Shown here in pieces: positions 58,394 to 64,000 of a stretch of DNA of 64,000 nucleotides. The stretch spans positions 118,939-182,938 of the forward strand of contig NZ_FTMN01000010.1 in the NCBI RefSeq assembly GCF_900155945.1, written 5' to 3'. This stretch comes from Marinobacterium stanieri (GTDB lineage: Bacteria; Pseudomonadota; Gammaproteobacteria; Pseudomonadales; Balneatricaceae). The notes beneath the pieces are model-generated. The model saw nothing but the letters and a program-made list of their open reading frames with translations. It did not search any database and was not told where the DNA came from. Position 1 is the first letter of the stretch. Every line of letters begins with the position of its first letter. Both the position numbers and the translations under genes were made by a program.

Positions 58394-59335
58394 CTAAAAC
58401 TGATACACAAATTTGCCCCAGATATAGTCGCCCTCCAACCGTTTGCTCACGGAAGACTCCGGCAACCACCTGAGTTCAAACACCATATTTTCCTCGGCCC
58501 CCGGTAACAGATAGGTCAGTACCGGACCGACACCGGTGGTGCGCCCCTTGAAGTCACCCAACCGGGCACCGCTGCCGCTGTCTCCGGTGATCTGGTCATA
58601 GTAAAAGCCGTTCAACCCAAGCCCGAGCAACCCCGAGCCCATGGGGATCAACTTCTGGACACTGCCTTCCACGTGCCAGACCGTGCCGCTTTTGTAGTTG
58701 GTATCCTTGTTTTCGGTATTGATCGCGAAGCCGGTATGCACAGCCCAGTTCCAGAGATTCTGCCCGGAGTAGGCAACGCCGACGGTGGGGTCGAAGGTCC
58801 AGTAGTTCTTACCGGGGTTGGCCAGCCGGCCTTCCTCATATTCGCCGGTCGGCGCATAGACAGGCAGTATCGCATTGAACTGCCATTCATCCTGCTTCCA
58901 GGCCATCATCAACGGCAGCAGGGTGATATCCCCGAAACCGGATTCCTGATCATGACGCCGAACCATACCGCCCCCCGCCTGCACACTGGCGGTGATATCC
59001 ACATCCACATAGGGCAACAATGCACCCGCGCTATACCAGGCCCCCAACACTTTCTGCTCGAAGGTATAAAAGCCTCCCAGCAGCAAGGCCTCACTTTTGG
59101 CGTCCAGATTGGCGGCCAGTAACCCGCCGGCCAGCGTTTGCTCCACATCCCCCTCATAATTGAGGTAGGCCGTTTCAAACACCATCCCCGGTTGCGTGGG
59201 TGGCAAGTCGATTAATGTCGCCAGAGCCCCCGGTACATAATGCCCGGCACCGCCCTCTTCAGCCTGAGCGTCAGGCAGGTAATGCGCTGACACCAGTGCT
59301 GTGCCAACCACCCCAACAAGCAACTTCACATCCAT
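58394..59335 (-). CDS. SphA/phenol-degradation MetA-like outer membrane protein
   Basis: 313 aa from ATG 59335 with GGAGGA upstream (the open frame is 61 codons longer without a suitable start). Signal peptide to AQA|EE. The family (Phenol_MetA_deg, SphA) forms outer-membrane beta-barrels, often next to hydrocarbon degradation genes; the ..GFGDITLLPLMMAWK segment and C-terminal Phe (KFVYQF) are typical. No degradation genes are adjacent here, so its cargo is unknown. Confidence 0.85.
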   Translation of the reverse strand: MDVKLLVGVVGTALVSAHYLPDAQAEEGGAGHYVPGALATLIDLPPTQPGMVFETAYLNYEGDVEQTLAGGLLAANLDAKSEALLLGGFYTFEQKVLGAWYSAGALLPYVDVDITASVQAGGGMVRRHDQESGFGDITLLPLMMAWKQDEWQFNAILPVYAPTGEYEEGRLANPGKNYWTFDPTVGVAYSGQNLWNWAVHTGFAINTENKDTNYKSGTVWHVEGSVQKLIPMGSGLLGLGLNGFYYDQITGDSGSGARLGDFKGRTTGVGPVLTYLLPGAEENMVFELRWLPESSVSKRLEGDYIWGKFVYQF

Positions 59336-59489
59336 GGTTGTCCTCCATAGGGTTACGGGCATGATGACCAGGTGCCTGGCCCTGAATATCCCGCTTTCTG
59401 ATTTCACTGCCAAAATCAGAATAGCCCCCTGAACGCCAACCCGCCTCCTGATGCGCAATAAAAGCCGACTGAATAATGGGTATCGTGAT

Positions 59490-59515
59490 GAGGGGCGCTT
59501 GACCGGCCGCCCCTC
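59490..59515 (-). terminator. Possible terminator after mesD
   Basis: GAGGGGCG / CGCCCCTC 8-bp stem, 10-nt loop, about 25 nt past the mesD stop. Lacks a T-run, so weak. Confidence 0.35.
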
Positions 59516-59538
59516 CAAACGGATGCCTGTGAAGAGGC

Positions 59539-60576
59539 TCAGTCTGCAGCCAACAGCTCCTGTCGCACGATCTCAGCGCCGGCATTCAGCGCTTCCAACT
59601 TGGCCGTTGCGACGGAACGGGGCAAAGGCGCCATGCCACAGTTGGTGCAGGGGTATAGCTTGTCAGCGTCGACAAACTGAAGGGCGTTGCGCAGCGTGTC
59701 GGCCACCTCTTCCGGCGTTTCGATGCTATGGGTTGCGACATCAATTGCCCCGACCATCACCTTTTTGCCGCGAATCAGCTCAAGCAGATCCACCGGCACA
59801 CGCGAGTTGTGGCACTCCAGCGAAATAATGTCGATTTTGGAGGCCTGCAGTTTGGGGAAGATCTCCTCGTACTGCCGCCACTCGGATCCCAGCGTTTTCT
59901 TCCAGTCGGTATTGGCCTTGATACCGTAGCCGTAGCAGATATGGACCGCCGTTTCGCATTTCAGCCCTTCAACTGCCCGCTCCAGCGCCGCGATGCCCCA
60001 GTCGTTCACTTCATCAAAGAACACGTTAAAGGCAGGCTCATCAAACTGGATAATATCCACGCCCGCCGCTTCCAGTTCCCTGGCTTCCTGGTTGAGAATT
60101 TTGGCGAATTCCCAGGCCAGCTGTTCCCGGCTGTTGTAATGGTCATCGTACAGCGTATCGACCATGGTCATGGGGCCTGGCAACGCCCACTTGATGGGCT
60201 GGCGGGTTTGCTGGCGCAAAAACCGGGCATCCTCAACAAAGACCGGCTTTTGACGCGCCACCGCATCAACCACAACCGGTACACTGGCGTCATAGCGGTC
60301 GCGAATTTTGACGGTTTTGCGATTTTCAAAATCGACACCGCTCAGGTGCTCAATGAACGTGGTCACAAAATGCTGACGCGTTTGCTCACCATCGCTGATA
60401 ATATCGACACCCGCGTGCAGCTGTTCCTGCAGCGCCACCCGCAACGCATCCTGCTTGCCTTCAATTAAGGCATCACCTTCCAGCTTCCAGGGTGACCAAA
60501 GTGTTTCAGGCTCGGCAAGCCATAAGGGTTTAGGCAAGCTGCCAACCGTTGAAGTCGGTAATAGTTTTTTCATCAT
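59539..60576 (-). CDS. mesD: Folate-independent methionine synthase MesD (MetE-like core)
   Basis: 345 aa from ATG 60576 (or 60573). Corresponds to the catalytic C-terminal half of cobalamin-independent methionine synthase only. Zinc ligands are visible: HICYG (His, Cys), ISLECHNSR (Glu) and CTNCGMAPLP (Cys). The N-terminal folate-binding half of MetE is absent. It lies 22 nt after the DUF1852 gene. From the literature as I recall, MesD needs the DUF1852 partner MesX and does not use 5-methyltetrahydrofolate; the methyl donor is unknown. Makes methionine from homocysteine. Confidence 0.88.
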   Translation of the reverse strand: MMKKLLPTSTVGSLPKPLWLAEPETLWSPWKLEGDALIEGKQDALRVALQEQLHAGVDIISDGEQTRQHFVTTFIEHLSGVDFENRKTVKIRDRYDASVPVVVDAVARQKPVFVEDARFLRQQTRQPIKWALPGPMTMVDTLYDDHYNSREQLAWEFAKILNQEARELEAAGVDIIQFDEPAFNVFFDEVNDWGIAALERAVEGLKCETAVHICYGYGIKANTDWKKTLGSEWRQYEEIFPKLQASKIDIISLECHNSRVPVDLLELIRGKKVMVGAIDVATHSIETPEEVADTLRNALQFVDADKLYPCTNCGMAPLPRSVATAKLEALNAGAEIVRQELLAAD

Positions 60577-60598
60577 ATACTGCCGTGTAGCGGGTGAA

Positions 60599-61576
60599 TT
60601 AAAGCGCGTAATTCGCAGCCCATTTTTCCAGAAGTGCCCGGTAGGGCTGAATGAAATGCTCTTCGGCAAACTTCCCCTGTTTTACTGCCAGCTGACTACG
60701 CTCTTCCCGGTCGTATTCAATACCGGTCAAGGAATAATCCGAGTGCTGCAGGCTGGGTTTAAAAAATTCACCGGCGACAGCATTGGCATTATAAATTTCC
60801 GGACGATAGATTTTCTGGAAAGTTTCCATCGTACTAATGGTGCTTATCAGTTCCAGATTGGTGTAATCGCTCAGCAAGTCACCAAAGAAGTAAAAAGCCA
60901 GAGGTGCCGTGCTGTTGTGCGGCATAAAATAGCGCACCTGCAATCCCATCTTCCTGAAATAATGTTCAGTTAAAGAGGTCTCATTGGGCTCATACTCAAA
61001 CCCCAATACCGGGTGATGGTTGCCGGTACGATGGTAGGTTTTGTTCTCCGAAACACTCAGGCATATCACCGGCCGTTTACTGAAGTTATCGCGGTAAGCC
61101 TCTGAGTCTACGAAGTACTTGAACATCTTCCCGTGCAGCCCACCAAAGTCATCAGGGGTGCTGAAGCGCTCTTCGCCGCGGTTGTGATCCTGCAGCAACA
61201 CGCTGAAATCATAGTCACGCACGTAGGAAGACAGGTTGTTCCCGACAATGCCCTCAATACGTTGGTTACGCTTGTGATCGATAATATTTGTTTTCAGGAT
61301 TTCAACTGTGGGGAAGGTACTTCCATTACCTTCAACATCGATATCAACCGAAACAATTTCAAGCTCTACAGAGTAGCGATCCCCATTCGGGTTATCCCAG
61401 TGCGCCAACGCATTAAAGCGGTTATCAATCATGCTCAGAGTGTCACGCAGGTTTTCACGGCGTCTGCTGCCTCGAGCCAGATTGGCAAAATTGGTGGTAA
61501 GACGTGTTTTATCCGACGGCTGATAATGCTCATCGAAACGAATGCTCTTAATAGTAAATGTGAAGTCTTGTTTCAT
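60599..61576 (-). CDS. mesX: DUF1852 protein, MesX partner of MesD
   Basis: 325 aa, full-length DUF1852. Characteristic N-terminus (FTFTIKSIRFDEHYQPSDKTRLTTNFANLARG) and NHHPVLGFEY, HYFRKMGLQVRYFMPHNS blocks. Known to occur next to the MetE-core gene and to be needed for its function. No cofactor motif is evident to me. ATG start at 61576. First gene of the mesXD operon. Confidence 0.9.
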   Translation of the reverse strand: MKQDFTFTIKSIRFDEHYQPSDKTRLTTNFANLARGSRRRENLRDTLSMIDNRFNALAHWDNPNGDRYSVELEIVSVDIDVEGNGSTFPTVEILKTNIIDHKRNQRIEGIVGNNLSSYVRDYDFSVLLQDHNRGEERFSTPDDFGGLHGKMFKYFVDSEAYRDNFSKRPVICLSVSENKTYHRTGNHHPVLGFEYEPNETSLTEHYFRKMGLQVRYFMPHNSTAPLAFYFFGDLLSDYTNLELISTISTMETFQKIYRPEIYNANAVAGEFFKPSLQHSDYSLTGIEYDREERSQLAVKQGKFAEEHFIQPYRALLEKWAANYAL

Positions 61577-61679
61577 GATCGTCTTGTATACTTTTTCTGA
61601 GATTAAACGTTAATGGATTCCTTGCTCTTTCTGGGCTTACCATTGGTCTATTATTATTTTCTCAGCTGACAATACCGAC

Positions 61680-61710
61680 AGCCGTCACCATCCAGGTGAT
61701 TAAAACGGCT
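61680..61710. promoter_or_regulatory. Nested inverted repeats upstream of mesX
   Basis: AGCCGT .. ACGGCT encloses TCACC-ATCCA-GGTGA. It lies in the 323-bp A/T-rich mesX/tauE intergenic region, 104 bp upstream of the mesX ATG. Could be an operator or RNA hairpin. Not a MetJ box or known SAM riboswitch pattern. Confidence 0.4.
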
Positions 61711-61815
61711 GTGAATCAACCTGCTATTGCGTGATTTAAGAGCAGGTATGAATTTATACGTGAACATAAAAATGAATAATATTGATTTAATTTTATTGAT
61801 GTATGAGCCAAATTA

Positions 61816-61896
61816 ATGAGTCATAAAAAACACACAGAAGGTTTTATTTACGAAGACGAGGCTCTAAGATGCTTCGCTTTCCAGCAGGATGGATAA
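61816..61896 (+). CDS. Possible 26-aa leader peptide before the TauE gene
   Basis: A 26-codon frame starting at ATG (MSHKKHTEGF..) and ending 3 nt before the TauE ATG. No strong ribosome-binding site. It could be coupled to the downstream start. Weak. Confidence 0.25.
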   Translation: MSHKKHTEGFIYEDEALRCFAFQQDG

Positions 61897-61899
61897 ATC

Positions 61900-62700
61900 A
61901 TGTTAATAACTCTGCTTCTCTATTTGGTGCTGGGCGCTTTTGCGGGCGTCGTGGCGGGTCTTTTCGGTATCGGTGGCGGGTTGCTGATCGTCCCGGTACT
62001 CATCTTTTCATTCGAACTCCAGGGCGTATCGCCCGAGGTGTTAACCCACATGGCCGTGGCCACCTCACTGGCCACCATTGTGGTGACATCAACCAGCTCG
62101 GTACGGGCACATCATAAGCATGGCGCGGTGCGCTGGGAGCTGTTCAAGCCGCTGGCTGCCGGCATCCTGCTCGGTGCCGTTCTGGGTGTGAATACCGCCG
62201 TGCAGTTACCCGGCGCAGTCCTTCAGATTGCCCTGGGCGTCTTTGCCCTGGTAGTGGCCGTGCAGATGGCGCTCAACCTAAAACCGGGTGCAGGTGATCA
62301 GGTCGCATCAAAAGTGGAGCTGGGTTTTGCCGGTGGCGTTATTGGCTGGGCCTCATCCATTTTTGGCATCGGCGGCGGCACCCTCAGCGTGCCCTACTTG
62401 AGCTGGCGCCGTGTAGTCATGCAGCAGGCAGTCGCCACCTCGGCTGCCTGTGGCCTGCCCATCGCGGTTATGGGAGCGCTGACCAATATCTGGGTAGGCT
62501 GGGAAGCCGACGACCTGCCGAACTGGAGCCTGGGATATGTTTACCTGCCGGCGTTCGCCGGTATTGTGCTGGCCAGCTCACTCACCGCGCCCATTGGTGC
62601 CAAACTGGCTCACCGGCTGTCGCAGCCGATGCTGAAGAAAGTCTTCGCCCTGTTTCTGGTGGTAGTGGGTGGACGTTTTATCCTCTCAAATCTGGGGTAG
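61900..62700 (+). CDS. TauE/SafE-family membrane exporter
   Basis: 266 aa, about eight transmembrane helices. Family repeats: AGVVAGLFGIGGGLLIVPVL near the start and GFAGGVIGWASSIFGIGGGT in the second half, each with the GxGGG signature. Members move sulfite, sulfoacetate or other organosulfur anions. Divergent from mesXD, which makes a link with sulfur or methionine metabolism possible but unproven. Confidence 0.9.
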   Translation: MLITLLLYLVLGAFAGVVAGLFGIGGGLLIVPVLIFSFELQGVSPEVLTHMAVATSLATIVVTSTSSVRAHHKHGAVRWELFKPLAAGILLGAVLGVNTAVQLPGAVLQIALGVFALVVAVQMALNLKPGAGDQVASKVELGFAGGVIGWASSIFGIGGGTLSVPYLSWRRVVMQQAVATSAACGLPIAVMGALTNIWVGWEADDLPNWSLGYVYLPAFAGIVLASSLTAPIGAKLAHRLSQPMLKKVFALFLVVVGGRFILSNLG

Positions 62701-62807
62701 GAGAATGGATGGCAGTGGGCAGCTGTGGTTATCAGGTGCTCACAGATGTATAAGTGACTCTTGGGACCGGTTTTCAACACACGCAAACCAATCACGGGGC
62801 ACGCTGC

Positions 62808-63851
62808 ATGAACAATCCCATTCTGGACATTGATGGCATCGATCCACGTATCAAGGCGGTCTTCGGCGCACTGCCCCCGCCTTCCCTCCGTGATTTCGCC
62901 AGCCGCGAAGAGCTGGTCGCTGCTGCGAACAGCGACAAGGCAAAAGCCACCCAAGCGCTGTTCAACCAGTTTCTGGAAGCGAACGATACACCCCTGATAG
63001 CCCCCGACACTGGGCTGGTGATTGAAGATTACTCATTCATTTCCAGTCCTGACGGCAACCGGTGCAACCTGCGCTTTATCCGCCCCGCCAACAACGCCAA
63101 GCTCCCCTGCGTTTACTACATCCATGGCGGCGGCATGCAGTACCTGTCCTGCTATGACGGTAACTACCGGGCCTGGGGCAAAATCATCGCCCAACAAGGC
63201 GTTGCCGTTGCCATGGTGGACTTTCGCAATGCCGTCGTGCCCTCATCCGTGCCGGACATTGCCCCTTTTCCGGCGGGATTGAACGACTGTGTCAGCGGCC
63301 TCGAATGGCTATGGCACGAGCATGAATCACTGAATATCGACCCCGACCAGACCGTCGTTGCCGGCGACAGCGGTGGTGGCAACCTGGCCATCGCCAGCAT
63401 TCTTAAACTCAGGGAGATCGGGCTGCATCGTAAGGTTAAGGGGCTGTTTGCACTCTGCCCCTACATCGCCGGCAAGTGGCCTCAGCCGGAGTACCCTTCG
63501 TCATCCGAGTTGAATGGCGTGATGCTGGACCTGCACAACAACCAGGGCCGCATCGGGTACGGCGTTGAAGCGTTCGACGCGAAAGACCCGCTCGCCTGGC
63601 CGTCATTCGCCAGCGAAGAAGACGTGACAGACTTCCCGCCAACCGTTATCAGCGTGAATGAATTCGACCCGCTTCGGGATGAGGGCAAGGAATTCTACCA
63701 ACTGCTGCTTAGAGCGGGTGTGGAAGCCAGTTGCCGTGAGGTGAAAGGTACCATTCATGGGACTGAAGTTTTCCCGATGGTGTGCCCTGAGGTCAGCAGA
63801 GAAACGGCTGGTGCCATTGCGGAGTTTTGTAAGAGTCGGGTGGGTCCATGA
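62808..63851 (+). CDS. HSL-type alpha/beta hydrolase (esterase)
   Basis: 347 aa from ATG 62808. Oxyanion motif HGGGMQYLS, nucleophile GDSGGG, acid in DPLRDEG and His in GTIHGTEVF, all in the order of hormone-sensitive-lipase type esterases. No signal peptide. Natural substrate unknown. It follows the TauE gene by 107 bp. Confidence 0.9.
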   Translation: MNNPILDIDGIDPRIKAVFGALPPPSLRDFASREELVAAANSDKAKATQALFNQFLEANDTPLIAPDTGLVIEDYSFISSPDGNRCNLRFIRPANNAKLPCVYYIHGGGMQYLSCYDGNYRAWGKIIAQQGVAVAMVDFRNAVVPSSVPDIAPFPAGLNDCVSGLEWLWHEHESLNIDPDQTVVAGDSGGGNLAIASILKLREIGLHRKVKGLFALCPYIAGKWPQPEYPSSSELNGVMLDLHNNQGRIGYGVEAFDAKDPLAWPSFASEEDVTDFPPTVISVNEFDPLRDEGKEFYQLLLRAGVEASCREVKGTIHGTEVFPMVCPEVSRETAGAIAEFCKSRVGP

Positions 63852-64000
63852 ATGAGATTGAGGTGACCACTAAAACAGGGGAACTACATTATCCGCGTGC
63901 AGCAACTTGTATGGATAATTCTCTGTGTTTTTCGGGTAAATTGGGACCCACCCTCAACGGCCATTGAGGGCCTTCATGCAGCAGCTCGATTGAGCGACGG
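63852..64000. other. Right-edge sequence with an inverted repeat
   Basis: No gene recognised. A perfect hairpin CCCTCAA-CGGCCA-TTGAGGG sits at 63951-63970, preceded by TTGGGACCCACC. This could be the start of an element that continues outside the window. Confidence 0.3.

Noticed and set aside
63848..63967. 39-codon frame overlapping the esterase stop (ATGA)
   Set aside because: No similarity to anything I know and no ribosome-binding site of its own; runs into the hairpin at the edge.

Overview
The window is chromosomal DNA of a gammaproteobacterium, most likely a marine, aerobic, Pseudomonas-related member of the Oceanospirillales (Marinobacterium- or Marinobacter-like). I infer this from gene order: pilMNOPQ-aroK-aroB-damX next to gltBD, then ponA/mrcA, maeB, a thermonuclease, rpmE, priA, argS, an FtsN-like SPOR gene, hslVU and a DUF971 gene run in nearly the order known from Pseudomonas. 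The TRAP transporter, malate synthase G and Aap amino-acid transporter suit a marine heterotroph. No rRNA, tRNA, CRISPR array, prophage or complete insertion sequence was recognised.

Layout. (1) 1-534: 3' end of an outer-membrane-like gene. (2) 743-6691: gltBD, glutamate synthase. (3) 6885-15014, minus strand: pilMNOPQ (type IV pilus alignment complex and secretin), aroKB and damX. (4) 15172-19004: mrcA (PBP1A), convergent with maeB. (5) 19104-29239: secreted nuclease, rpmE, priA, argS, SPOR protein, hslVU behind a sigma-32-like promoter, DUF971, ubiE and ubiJ. (6) 29250-34432: hemJ, a fumarylacetoacetase-family enzyme, an MFS transporter facing a LysR gene, ppnP and serA. (7) 34508-38812: alpha/beta hydrolase and a large MscS-type channel. 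(8) 38878-45024: LysR, class III CoA-transferase, HMG-CoA-lyase-like enzyme and a three-gene TRAP transporter, which looks like a complete uptake, activation and cleavage route for a branched hydroxy-dicarboxylate. (9) 45170-50215: small membrane protein, glcB and ghrA (glyoxylate use), cytochrome c' and grxB. (10) 50358-54541: aapJQMP amino-acid ABC transporter with a very good sigma-54 promoter. (11) 54968-57974: Lon-N-like protein, a DASS/SLC13 carrier and an AraC regulator. (12) 58021-63851: CWC protein, SphA/MetA-like outer membrane protein, the mesD-mesX folate-independent methionine synthase pair, a TauE/SafE exporter and an HSL-type esterase.

Most of the window is conserved core genome. 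The points most worth checking are the CoA-transferase/lyase/TRAP cluster (possible 3-hydroxy-3-methylglutarate or citramalate catabolism), the sigma-54 control region of aap, the mesDX pair and its inverted-repeat control region, an AGGGA-loop palindromic repeat between priA and argS, two mutually exclusive hairpins in front of the DUF971 gene, and the rpmE terminator that doubles as signal-peptide coding sequence. Where the longest open frame starts on a weak codon or runs into a neighbour, I chose an internal ATG, GTG or TTG with a ribosome-binding site or family-typical N-terminus and say so.
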